Both the position numbers and the translations under genes were made by a program. Below the pieces are notes generated by a model. It worked only from the letters and a program-made list of their open reading frames with translations, was not told the origin of the DNA and did not search any database. From the NCBI RefSeq assembly GCF_902833905.1, contig NZ_CADFGP010000001.1, positions 1-64,000 on the forward strand: a stretch of 64,000 nucleotides of DNA, read 5' to 3'. This DNA comes from Paraburkholderia tuberum STM678. Its GTDB lineage: Bacteria; Pseudomonadota; Gammaproteobacteria; Burkholderiales; Burkholderiaceae. This document shows, in pieces, positions 28,301 to 36,028 of the stretch. Within the stretch, counting starts at the first letter, position 1; each line of letters starts with the position of its first letter.

Positions 28301-28460
28301 GATGTTCTGGCGCGGCATATCGCACTTCGCGCTCGTGGCGGCGGCTCGGATACGCCGCGTCTATACCGGCAATGGGCAGACCTACGCGCTCTATGTGCTG
28401 CTGTATTTTCTCGCGATCTATTTTGCGAGCACGGGGCTGAGTCCAGCGAGGACACCGTAA
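25365..28460 (+). CDS. Tandem fusion of two MrpD/NuoL-type proton-conducting domains
   Basis: One uninterrupted 1031-residue frame encodes two complete complex-I/Mrp antiporter-like domains joined head to tail. The first (about 1-480) has the TM5 glutamate (FLEIVSIATY, Glu139), ELKPFPANGW (Lys222), HLFAKAGLFW (Lys338) and FPGFWAKWEL (Lys388). The second (about 540-1030) repeats the set: YSWEIITLSS (Glu570), GFLIKAGAIGVHVWLPGAY (Lys644), NDFKRMLALSSMSQTGY (Lys723), HMFVKGILF (Lys763) and GFGGKWLLL (Lys818). Both halves should therefore conduct protons. Ordinary MrpD is about 500 residues. The second half has the NuoL/MrpA-like VHVWLPGAYTEA motif, so the fusion may replace separate A and D subunits. 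Confidence 0.88.
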   Translation: MVAALFHPLHIFILGLGGGFAIPLLYRLGKPWLTLGFFIALCGIVLVSGVSFYGLLDGGDTIEVLTAGALPPVSINLRFGLWEGFFTFSVNVVALLGAWHLWDRLRGNYAALLLYLILVMGIDGMVMTRDLFNLFVFLEIVSIATYGLFGLERTPAALAAAFKYIFATVIASTLFLLGAVLLYYVSGTLNIDELLSLRDQLGGPIGTTAILLVFASLVIELKPFPANGWGLDVYETAPSGVGAMVSVGVSAGVFFALLKLLPLFDGLLTLLAVSGGVTFLFSNLLAIKQTKPQRLLGYSSIGQMALLMLSLALLRQIGADASIPLVVGGLFINHLFAKAGLFWLIGVLRRHGDDARAILSRSPLLIGLLGLFLVAIAGLPPFPGFWAKWELVMRLTAAGKPYWIVLILTGSLLEAGYMFHWFVRALAPSELEAKARPNIAALLPLFGVAVLLIAAAYMAAVFSGVVSAWIFSPLAAGALFYAADRLPGRAKGVLAVIAIGLIGSLLCEGSRGIAGLFAWLLLAGSLVIAAASLYRDDVRAGFYPMLVVLSLSIPALLRSSTSLEFFYSWEIITLSSCFLIAKCRRAGPHVLTFLLFSLLAAFFLLAGFANVAAIDDSIALSALIHSGPEANRAFVLLAAGFLIKAGAIGVHVWLPGAYTEAEDDVTAMLSAVVSKVAMFGLLIGTYLTIRSEVGLELAHAMTWIGMLTALFGALMALRQNDFKRMLALSSMSQTGYIVAAIGLMSHLGWVTALYLVANHMFVKGILFLALAGVISRTGTRNFADVGGLAREMPLTFAMVVIALVSMSGLPPLMGFGGKWLLLSAMTDKGWYGLAVCGLIATCAGFLYMLRLLNGVFLKPRPPQRPQVREAPVMLLVPQLLFVVGIVVLSFFPKVLLEPVSAAIDPQFAATLVWGGMSLESIYGFWNPTPVVIVVLIVTAIVFGLGVLYYRSRRGNARNAPDFYHFYRPILSRTVPPVAQMFWRGISHFALVAAARIRRVYTGNGQTYALYVLLYFLAIYFASTGLSPARTP

Positions 28461-28547
28461 GGGTGCACCTGGTCCTGGCGCAGCGGCATGGACCGGCCCA
28501 CGTGCGGGAACGATCGCCTCGGAGCACGGCGTCGGCGAGCTCAACGA

Positions 28548-29222
28548 TCATCGAACGAGATATTCTTCCGCTACCCAGCCGTCCCTGGTCAAGCGCACGC
28601 CTTCGCGCAGTTGCATGGTGCCCGCGCCTTCGATCACGCGCGCCACCATGGGAAACACTCGCTGGAACTCAGGAGTCCTGGCAAAAGGCGCCGGGTCGAT
28701 CTTATAGGTGTAGAGCACCGAGGTCCTGGTCTCGCCGTCGTGAGTCTGGGGCGGCTCCCAGCCCACCACCTTGTCCAGGGTCAGCGTGGCCACGCAAAAA
28801 TCGGCGTCGTGCGTGACCGTCTTGCCGGGCGTCGCCACCACCACCACCGGCTTGTGCAGGTAGAACTGCTTGCCTTCGTCGGTCAGCGCATACTCGCGTC
28901 CCGGCGCCTCGATCCTGGCCCCGTCCTCGCCAGTGCGCTCGACCGTCATGACGGTGCTCTTGACGAGGCCCAGCTTTTCCATCACCGGCAATTGCAGCGC
29001 ATCGCGGGAATGCGTGACCACGATGTCCTGATCGGCCACGTGGATGGGCCAATCGTATTTCGCCACGCACAGGTGGCCGCGATCGGCAAGGTAGTGCGTG
29101 ATGGTGTTGGTAAAGTTCTCCGCGGTAGGCTCGGCCTTGTTCTGGCAACCGCCCAGCAGGAACGACGCCGTCAGGGAAACCGCAATGGCAGTGCCGCGCA
29201 CCGGATTCGAAAAATGCATCAT
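28548..29222 (-). CDS. Predicted lipoprotein of unknown function
   Basis: The product has 224 residues. The signal peptide ends in a lipobox (ASFLLGGC), so it should be lipid-anchored. The mature part (ENFTNTITHYLADRGHLCVAKYDWPIHV, LPVMEKLGLVKSTVMTVERTG, EYALTDEGKQFYLHKPV, FCVATLTLDKVVGWEPPQ, FPMVARVIEGAGTMQLREGVRLTRDGW) looks like a compact alpha/beta domain. I cannot name the family. It is the last of three lipoprotein genes in a row on this strand, 27 bases after the di-heme protein gene. Confidence 0.7.
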   Translation of the reverse strand: MMHFSNPVRGTAIAVSLTASFLLGGCQNKAEPTAENFTNTITHYLADRGHLCVAKYDWPIHVADQDIVVTHSRDALQLPVMEKLGLVKSTVMTVERTGEDGARIEAPGREYALTDEGKQFYLHKPVVVVATPGKTVTHDADFCVATLTLDKVVGWEPPQTHDGETRTSVLYTYKIDPAPFARTPEFQRVFPMVARVIEGAGTMQLREGVRLTRDGWVAEEYLVR

Positions 29223-29249
29223 CGTGGATAGTTCAAGTATTCAAAGAGA

Positions 29250-30794
29250 TCAATTCACGCAGCTACCGCTCGTGGGCTGGGTCGCGGGAGGCTGGTAGCC
29301 GTCGCTCAAAGTATTCAGGAAGCAGATCACGTCCTGCACGTCCTGATCCGACAGTTGCGGCGCCGAATGGACGGCACGCGGCTGCGCACCGTTCAACGCG
29401 GTGGTGCCGCCCGCGTCGGTCTGGCCCTGCCCCAGCGGCAGTTCCTCGTCGATATTGCCCTGGTAGGCGGCCGGCAGATCGTTGAACATGTTCACCGTCG
29501 CGCCCGCTGCATAGGTGGGTTGCAGCGCATAGCCCGGGTTGCTGGTCAGCTTGGTCGAATCGCCACCCGTGGACGGATACCAGTACTCGGGGTTGGTGTC
29601 GCGCGTGTTGTAGAAGCGCACCACCTGCTCCAGCGAGTGGAACACGCCGTTGTGGAAGAAGACGCTGCGCGCGGCGACGTTGCGCAGCGTCGGCACCTTG
29701 AAGCGGCCGCAATACGGATCCGGGTTGTTCACGCCCGTAAAGGGGTCCGGGCCGGCGCCGCTGGTGGCCGAAAGCGGCGTGTGGCTGTCATAGCTGCCGT
29801 TATTGATCGGGCCGCACAGCCCCATGTCGTAGTAGCTCGCGTTCAGGTTGGCCGCGATGGGGTTCGGATTGTCCGGGATCGACGTGTCGTTGCGCGGCGC
29901 ACCGATCGCCTGATAGGTGAAGTCGGTCCCCAGCGCGTTCGAGCCGTTGAAGTTGGCGCCCATGAAATGGCAGGCCACGCAGCCGGCCCCGTGATCGGTA
30001 TCGTTGAACAGGTTCATCCCGCGCAATTCGGCCGGCGTCAACGTGCCGCCGATCTTGTTGTTCGCATACAGGTCGAACTTGCTGGAATACGGCGCAAAGC
30101 TCGGGTCCTCATTCTGGTAGGCCTGCAGCGCGAGTCCGATGTCCTGGAACGCCGTGTCCGTATCGCCGAATACGGCCGGGCCGTACACCGCCGTGAACTG
30201 TGCGGCATACGAGGAGCTCTTTACCGCCTGCACCACCGCGTCCTTGGAGGCGTTGTTCATCTCGATGGGATTGAGCAGGGGCAGCGCCACCTGGTCGGCC
30301 AGCGTCTTGCCGCGGCCGTCCCACATGAATCCGCCGCCCGGCGCGTTCGCCGTGATGCCGTCGGGGTTCGAGGCGTTGTCGTCGTAGGCGGGCGTCATGG
30401 CCTTGTAGCGCAGCGAGGGAACCGCGCGCTGGCCTTCCGATACGCCATCGGAACCCAGCTGCACCGCCAGGCTGTTGGGCGGGCCGTAGGCATACGCCGG
30501 ATCGTGGCAGCTCGCGCATGCCTGGTTCTTGCCGCCGGACAGGTTCTTGTCGAAGAACATTTGCTGACCGATCTGGGCCGCAGCGCTCAGCTTGCTCGTG
30601 GGCGCCGACCCCGTGGAGCCCGAGGAGCCCGAGGAGCCCGTGGAGCCCGTGGAGCCCGTGGAGCCCGTGGAGCCCGTGGAGCCCGTGGAGCCCGTGCCTG
30701 CGTCCGTCGAAGCAGACTGTGACGAGCCCCCGCCCCCGCAAGCGGCCAGTGTCGACAAGATGACATACAGCGCCCCCGCATAAACCTTGCGCAT
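29250..30794 (-). CDS. Di-heme cytochrome c peroxidase-like lipoprotein
   Basis: The product has 514 residues from ATG 30794, after a GGGGGAG ribosome site. A lipobox (TLAAC, Cys19) is followed by a Gly-Ser-Thr tandem-repeat linker (about 33-63). Two c-type haem sites follow, CASCH (93-97) and CVACH (272-276), separated by the CCP/MauG-type body (QQMFFDKNLSGGKNQACASCHDP, GGFMWDGRGKTLADQVALPLLNPIEM, KVPTLRNVAARSVFFHNGVFHSLEQVVRFYNTRD). It is longer than ordinary CcpA peroxidases and may act on peroxide or modify a partner protein. The neighbouring lipoprotein could be that partner, which is speculation. Confidence 0.85.
   Translation of the reverse strand: MRKVYAGALYVILSTLAACGGGGSSQSASTDAGTGSTGSTGSTGSTGSTGSTGSSGSSGSTGSAPTSKLSAAAQIGQQMFFDKNLSGGKNQACASCHDPAYAYGPPNSLAVQLGSDGVSEGQRAVPSLRYKAMTPAYDDNASNPDGITANAPGGGFMWDGRGKTLADQVALPLLNPIEMNNASKDAVVQAVKSSSYAAQFTAVYGPAVFGDTDTAFQDIGLALQAYQNEDPSFAPYSSKFDLYANNKIGGTLTPAELRGMNLFNDTDHGAGCVACHFMGANFNGSNALGTDFTYQAIGAPRNDTSIPDNPNPIAANLNASYYDMGLCGPINNGSYDSHTPLSATSGAGPDPFTGVNNPDPYCGRFKVPTLRNVAARSVFFHNGVFHSLEQVVRFYNTRDTNPEYWYPSTGGDSTKLTSNPGYALQPTYAAGATVNMFNDLPAAYQGNIDEELPLGQGQTDAGGTTALNGAQPRAVHSAPQLSDQDVQDVICFLNTLSDGYQPPATQPTSGSCVN
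30611..30691. repeat. Nine tandem 9-base units encoding a Gly-Ser/Thr linker
   Basis: The unit CCGTGGAGC is repeated nine times, the second and third copies differing by one base (CCGAGGAGC), with a partial tenth. On the minus strand it encodes the GST/GSS linker between lipid anchor and haem domains. Near-identical units suggest recent expansion and likely length variation between strains. Confidence 0.95.
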
Positions 30795-30915
30795 CGCTAC
30801 TCCCCCGCTTTGTTCGATAAAACAGCTCGCGGGGGAGCGGCCGAACCGCTCCCCCACGCAGGCTACTGCTTGATGAATGGCACGCTTGCGCGTGCTTACC
30901 GTTTAGTGCTTTTTA

Positions 30916-33330
30916 TTACTTCGTCGCCCACAGGTTCTTCTGGGTCGCGTCCGGACCAACTTGCGCCGGATCGCTCACGTCACCCGTCTGGAACTTCTGC
31001 GTGTAGCCGGCCGGAATCACGTAGGCGTGGTTCATCGGACGAACCGCGTCGTAGTGCGTGTCGGCGCTGCCAGCGTACTCAGGCAGGTTGGCGATGTTCT
31101 GCGCAATGTACGACTCCGTGTACTTCGAACGGTTGGCGTACGAGGTCGGAACAGCCGGGTCGGCCAGCTGGAACATGTCCTGCACCGTGCGCACGAACGA
31201 GAAGTGGCTGTACGTATCGCTGTCGGCGACGCCCTTCGGCGCGGAGCCCACGTCTTGCTGGTTGGTCATCAGGACGAAGATCGAGTTGCCATGGCCCTTG
31301 TTGCCGTTGCCGTACTTCGCCTGGACCGGAGTCCAGCTGCCGTCCGCGTTCTGCATCTGCGTAGCCTTGCCACCCACGTCCCAGCCGCAGCACGAGCTGC
31401 CGGCACCGTTGGACGTGCCATTGCCTTCGTCGAACATGACCACGATGGCAACGTTGCGCTGCTTGTTCTGCCACAGCGGCGAGGCCTTGATCTTCTGCAC
31501 CACGGCGTTGGTGTAGTAGTCGGCGCGGGTCAGCAGCGCATGAGCCGGAACGGTACCCGAGGCGGTCGCGCTGTCCTTACAGGTGCCGTCGCTGCCGGTG
31601 CCGTGCAGGTCATCACACTGGTCAGGCATGATGAAGTTCAGGGTGCCGACGTCGCCCTTGGCCAGGTCGGTGCTGAACTGGTCGACGTTGTAGCCGGTCG
31701 GAACCTTGTAGAGCGTGGTGTTGGTCAGGTCGGCCGCGTTCGTGTAGTACTGGGTACCGAAGATCGTGCGGTTGTTCGCGAAGAACTCCGGCTGGTTACG
31801 CACGTTCTGATAGGCCATGCCCGGATGGTGCTTGGTCTTGTAGAGCGAACCGGGCATGGCGAACGGCGTGCCCGTCACGGTGATGCTACCGTCCGTCTGG
31901 TTGTAGGCCTGCGATACACCCGTGTCACCGAGGCTGTCGGCGCGCGGATCCTGACCCGGGTTCATGGATTCGCTGTAGGTACGCCACGTCAGGCCCGCGC
32001 TCGAAATCTGCGTGAACAGGTTCGGCGCGTTCATGATGTTGTGGTTGGCGACGGAACCGGTGCCGTCCGTCGAGCACGCCTTGTTGGCGGCCGTCGTGTA
32101 ATTGGACAGCAGCGATCCAACGGCCACGGTGGCGCCGCCGGCGGTGGTACCGATGATCGGGTCGTTCGGCGTCAGCGCGACGTGGGACGGCAGGGGCTGG
32201 CCGTCGGAAGCCGTGCCGCCGGCGAAAGCCTTGTCCGTCGGGGCGTTGGCGCCGGCGGCGGCGCAACCCCACCAGTTGTCGTCGCCGATACCGAAGTCGT
32301 CGGCGCCGCCCAGGGCGGTGTAGTTCGGCTCGGACGGGCTGCCGGTCGCGAAGTAGGTCGAGAAGTAGTTGCCGTTGGTGATCATCGAGTTGACCGCCGG
32401 CATGTACGCTGAACCCTTGACGCGATTCGTGCTGCTGTTCTCCAGCATGATCACGAAGACGTTGTCGTAACGCGGAATCGCTTCGACGTTGAACGCAGCC
32501 TGCTGGGCTTGTGCGAAGGTGATCGCCTTACGCGTATCCGTCGGAATGGTTTCGCCGGCGGTGATGCCGGAAACGCCGGTCAGGGTGGGGTCGCCACCGG
32601 CAACGGCCAGCGCATCGGGGTACTTGTCGCCACGATCGAGCTTCGTGGTGGCGTACGTGTAGCGGTTCGTCAGTGCGTTTTCTTCGAACAGCACCGCGTA
32701 CTGCTCGGCGCCGGACAGGGTATTGGCGTCGGCCAGGACGTCGCCGGCGGGAACCGTCACGGAGGCGTTGTTGAATGCCGGGCCGGACAGACGGGTCGAC
32801 AGATTAGCCTTCTCGGTCGCGTACTTGGTGCCGTTGGCTTCGACGAGGCGCTGCACTTCGCTCGACATCGGGCTGATCACGACTTTGGTGGCGCCCTGGT
32901 CGGCGATCTGGTCGGCCGAAGCGCGCAGGATCAGGTGGCTGGCGACCTTGGCGGCCGATGCCGTGTTGGTGGCCGAGGTCGTGATGTCAGCGACGAGCGG
33001 ACCCGTGGCGGTCGTGGTCAACGAGAAATGGCCGCTGCTGTCGGTCTTCGCGGAGGCTTCGCCGCTGTCGAGCACGCCGTTGCCATTGGCATCGACGAAC
33101 ACGGTGGCGCCAGAGTAGTAGCCGGCCTTCAAGGTCGGGTTGCCGCTCGAGCTGCCCGGGACGAAGGCAGTTGCGGCGACCACGCCCGAGTAAGTCGTGC
33201 CGGCGGTCGTGCCACCGTTGTTGTTGCTGGCAGAGGGGCTATCCAAATTTCCGCCGCAAGCTGCGAGCACGCAGGCAGCGGCAACGGACGTTAGACAAAG
33301 CGCTGGGCGCATTTTGTGATGCGATGACAT
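30916..33330 (-). CDS. Phosphoesterase-family (acid phosphatase/phospholipase C-like) lipoprotein
   Basis: The product has 804 residues. ATG 33330 follows AAGGG; a second ATG at 33312 is possible. The signal peptide ends in a lipobox (ACVLAAC). An N-terminal region (about 40-120) has a carboxypeptidase-regulatory or SdrD-like repeat (AGYYSGATVFVDANGNGVLDSGEASAKTDSSGHFSL). From about residue 290 the phosphoesterase domain (PF04185) begins with YDNVFVIMLENSSTNRVKGSAYMPAVNSM, the metal-site start (ML-EN-S). It continues through NFIMPDQCDDLHG and VVMFDEGNGTSNG, the later metal-binding segments. Such enzymes release phosphate or hydrolyse phospholipids outside the cell. Confidence 0.88.
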   Translation of the reverse strand: MSSHHKMRPALCLTSVAAACVLAACGGNLDSPSASNNNGGTTAGTTYSGVVAATAFVPGSSSGNPTLKAGYYSGATVFVDANGNGVLDSGEASAKTDSSGHFSLTTTATGPLVADITTSATNTASAAKVASHLILRASADQIADQGATKVVISPMSSEVQRLVEANGTKYATEKANLSTRLSGPAFNNASVTVPAGDVLADANTLSGAEQYAVLFEENALTNRYTYATTKLDRGDKYPDALAVAGGDPTLTGVSGITAGETIPTDTRKAITFAQAQQAAFNVEAIPRYDNVFVIMLENSSTNRVKGSAYMPAVNSMITNGNYFSTYFATGSPSEPNYTALGGADDFGIGDDNWWGCAAAGANAPTDKAFAGGTASDGQPLPSHVALTPNDPIIGTTAGGATVAVGSLLSNYTTAANKACSTDGTGSVANHNIMNAPNLFTQISSAGLTWRTYSESMNPGQDPRADSLGDTGVSQAYNQTDGSITVTGTPFAMPGSLYKTKHHPGMAYQNVRNQPEFFANNRTIFGTQYYTNAADLTNTTLYKVPTGYNVDQFSTDLAKGDVGTLNFIMPDQCDDLHGTGSDGTCKDSATASGTVPAHALLTRADYYTNAVVQKIKASPLWQNKQRNVAIVVMFDEGNGTSNGAGSSCCGWDVGGKATQMQNADGSWTPVQAKYGNGNKGHGNSIFVLMTNQQDVGSAPKGVADSDTYSHFSFVRTVQDMFQLADPAVPTSYANRSKYTESYIAQNIANLPEYAGSADTHYDAVRPMNHAYVIPAGYTQKFQTGDVSDPAQVGPDATQKNLWATK

Positions 33331-33942
33331 GTGGGGACCCTTTGTTAGTTGTATCGGCAACCGCTTGTGTGGGGCAAGACTTAGTAAAACAAGCGAAATA
33401 ATATGAAGGGTTTGTGTAAAACGTATGTCTGCTCACGGTAAGGATTAGAGTGTGAACCTGGCTTGGTTCTGGTCACATCTTCTCGAAAAGCCGCAATGCA
33501 CGGGCAAGCAACGAAGACGAAAATAAAGCTGAGAACCAACCGTCGTAGTTGTTGCAGGTGCAGCGAAAATGCTCTCAATTCCCCGCTACTATTGAAAAAC
33601 ACTCGGAATGCTTCGCGTGTGCGGTGCAGCATCCGAGTGTGTTGCGGTTTGGACTTTCGAGTACCGGGTGGTGGCGCATGCGCCGCGTCGGTGGGTCTGA
33701 TGCGAGCACTGGTGGGGCGAGGCTGAAGAAGCGAGATGACGGGACCACTATCCGGCGGTGGCTGAGTGCTTTGCCGCGGCCTGCTAGAAGTCGCTGCAGG
33801 CGGCCCGCGTATGGGGAGTAGTCTCGCGATAAGAGTAACGCAATGGAATACTTCGTTTACCAACGATGACTTACGTTATCGGCGAGTACAAGTAAGCCAA
33901 ATACCAGCGCCGATAACGAGGACGCGCTGCTTGCATGACGAA
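33331..33942. other. 612-base stretch without recognisable gene
   Basis: Composition is more AT-rich than surrounding coding DNA in the first 200 bases, which should hold the phosphoesterase promoter. The remaining frames are short and lack ribosome sites. I found no Pho box, repeat or RNA gene I could defend. Confidence 0.4.
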
Positions 33943-34626
33943 TCACTCGCTCGTCGAATCGACCGGCAATTGCGAGTCGCTCTCTCGCACGGGACGCTGC
34001 ACGGCGCGAACGAGCCCGCTGCCGCCGCCTCCGCAGAAGAACAGATCCGCGCCGTTCGATTCGAGTCCGGAAATGCCCGCGCCGGCCGGCATCTCGACGC
34101 GCTCGAGCACCTCGCCGCTGCGCGGATCGAGATGCCGCAGCTCGCTCTCGTCACCTTCCCACGTGCCATGCCATAGCTCGCCGTCGACCCACGTGATCCC
34201 GGTCACGAAGCGATTCGATTCGATCGTGCGCAGCACCGCGCCGGTGTCCGGATCGACCTGATAGATTTTTCGTTCGGGATACTGACCGACCCATAGCGAA
34301 CCTTCGGCCCATGTCAGCCCCGACTGGCCGCCGTCGCCGGGCGCCGCGATCGTCGACAGCACGCGGCCGCTCTGCGGGTCGATCTTCTGGATGCGGCCGT
34401 GCGCGATCTGGAACAGGTGTTCGCCGTCGAAGGCCGTGCCCGCGTCGGCGGGCACCGCGATCGAGCGCAGCGTCTCGCCGCTCGCCGGATCGAACGCGTC
34501 GAGCCGTTCGCCGGTCGCGATCCACACCTGTCGGCCGTCGTAGGTGACGCCATGCACTTTATCGACGCCCGTAAAGGGCCCATATTCACGGACGATTCTG
34601 GCGGCAGAGCGGTTCATGGTGGCCAT
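33943..34626 (-). CDS. Beta-propeller protein (Vgb-lyase/glutamine-cyclotransferase-like)
   Basis: The product has 227 residues, starting at ATG 34626 or ATG 34617. It consists of repeated strands of the type GVTYDGRQVWIATGERLDAFDPASGETLRSIAVP, LFQIAHGRIQKIDPQSGRVLSTIAAP, GLTWAEGSLWVGQYPERKIYQVDPDTGAVLRTI and GITWVDGELWHGTWEGDESELRHLDPRSGEVLERV, i.e. a small propeller. No signal peptide. The catalytic His/Glu set of streptogramin lyase cannot be confirmed. It starts five bases after the upstream HTH gene stops, so both are one operon. Confidence 0.8.
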   Translation of the reverse strand: MATMNRSAARIVREYGPFTGVDKVHGVTYDGRQVWIATGERLDAFDPASGETLRSIAVPADAGTAFDGEHLFQIAHGRIQKIDPQSGRVLSTIAAPGDGGQSGLTWAEGSLWVGQYPERKIYQVDPDTGAVLRTIESNRFVTGITWVDGELWHGTWEGDESELRHLDPRSGEVLERVEMPAGAGISGLESNGADLFFCGGGGSGLVRAVQRPVRESDSQLPVDSTSE

Positions 34627-34631
34627 CCTAA

Positions 34632-35885
34632 TCATGAAGGGAACGGGGAAGGGAGTAACAAAGCCGTCGCGAATCCGGCCAGCGGCGGCGTCATCCAGCG
34701 GCGCGCGCGCCCCTCGCCCACTGGCTGCACCTTGCCGGCTGCGGCGAGCGAGTCGAGTGAGCGCTGCACGGTGCGCTGACTCGCGCCGAGCACGAGGGCA
34801 AGCGCGGAACTCGACCACGCTTGGCCATCCGACAGAAACGCAAGCAGCGCCGCATGCTCGCCTTCGACCGGCGGCGCCAGCACGACGACCTCGCGGGCGT
34901 GACGCGGCGCGAGCGCGAAGCCGCGCGTCGTCGCGCTGACGCTCGCGAGCGTGCCGAGCGCCGTGCGCAGCCGGCCGATCTCGACGCGCAGCCGCGCGCG
35001 ATGCGATTCGTCGGCGCGTTTGGCGCGGAACGCCCGGGCGACGAGCGCGTCGCGCGGCACGTCGTCGGGCCATGCCTCGCCGAGCATGCGGGCGAGCGCA
35101 AACAGCACCGGTCGGCTCGCGAGCGCAACCGCCGCGTTCGCATCGCGGATCGCGTAGCGGCAAGCGTCGACGATCAACGCGCCGCCAGCGCGATTCGAGG
35201 TCAACAGCTTCTCGACTTCATCGAGCAGGATCGGTTCTTCTTCGCCATGCGCGATCATGCGCGCCGCCGGTTTGCCCAGTGCCACCGACGCGCTTTCGAC
35301 TTCCGCGATCAACGCCGGAATGCCGGCCTCGCGTGCCGCGCGTCCGGCCCGCGCCAGCGCGGCACGGGCGGCGCCGCTGCGCAAACGCCGCAGCGCGACT
35401 CCCGCGACCACCAGTTCATGCGCGGCACGCAGTGCGGGCGGAAACGGCCGGGGATCGAGCGCGGCAAGCTTGCGCTCCGCTTCGTCGAGACGGCCGATCA
35501 GCAGCAGACGCCGCGCCGCGAGATACCGCGCATGCGCGGCATTGACGCGATCGCCGTACGCGTCGAGCGTGGCGGTCGCGGCGTCGAGTGTCTTGGCGGG
35601 CCACGCGAGATCGCGCGACGCGAGCGCGATCTCCGCTTCGGCGACCACGCATCTCGCGCGCGCCACCGCATGCTGCGCGCCGAACGCGCGCGCGGCGTCG
35701 CGCACCAGCGCCTTTGCGCGCCCGAAATCGCCGAGCTGCGCCATCGCGATGCCGCGCAGCGCGAGCGCCGGCGCGTCGTCGCGTAACGCGACGTGGTCGA
35801 GCGCGCCAAGCGGATCGCCGGCCGCGAGCGCGCGCGCCGCCGCCGAAATCAGCGCGTCCACGGCGTGCGAGTCCGCGCGTAGCAC
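34632..35885 (-). CDS. HTH regulator with TPR-like N-terminal region
   Basis: The product has 417 residues with a GTG start at 35885; a stop codon lies just upstream in frame. The first 230 residues are Ala- and Leu-rich helical pairs resembling TPRs. Next comes a segment like a transcriptional-regulator C-terminal domain (RAKRADESHRARLRVEIGRLRTALGTLASVSATTRGFALAP). A final winged helix (HAALLAFLSDGQAWSSSALALVLGASQRTVQRSLDSLAAAGKVQPVGEGRARRWM) completes it. It probably controls its own operon with the downstream propeller gene. Confidence 0.8.
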   Translation of the reverse strand: MLRADSHAVDALISAAARALAAGDPLGALDHVALRDDAPALALRGIAMAQLGDFGRAKALVRDAARAFGAQHAVARARCVVAEAEIALASRDLAWPAKTLDAATATLDAYGDRVNAAHARYLAARRLLLIGRLDEAERKLAALDPRPFPPALRAAHELVVAGVALRRLRSGAARAALARAGRAAREAGIPALIAEVESASVALGKPAARMIAHGEEEPILLDEVEKLLTSNRAGGALIVDACRYAIRDANAAVALASRPVLFALARMLGEAWPDDVPRDALVARAFRAKRADESHRARLRVEIGRLRTALGTLASVSATTRGFALAPRHAREVVVLAPPVEGEHAALLAFLSDGQAWSSSALALVLGASQRTVQRSLDSLAAAGKVQPVGEGRARRWMTPPLAGFATALLLPSPFPS

Positions 35886-36028
35886 GTCGATGCATCAAGC
35901 GAATCCCGCCACACTTGTCACTCCCACCCGATCGATGCCCGGCCCTAATCTAGCACGACCATCAACCGTCACCGACGCCGTCGGGCAAGGGCTCGCGCGG
36001 CGCGGCACGACTCACGGAGGTACCCACG

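Noticed and set aside
25317-28544. Two long minus-strand frames (435 and 501 codons) opposite the antiporter D-D gene
   Set aside because: They are Gln-, Arg-, His- and Asp-rich mirror frames of membrane-protein codons with no ribosome site or domain; the plus-strand protein is clearly real.
30611-30691. Possible CRISPR-like repeat array
   Set aside because: Units are 9 bases in direct contact with no spacers, and they encode a Gly-Ser/Thr linker in frame.
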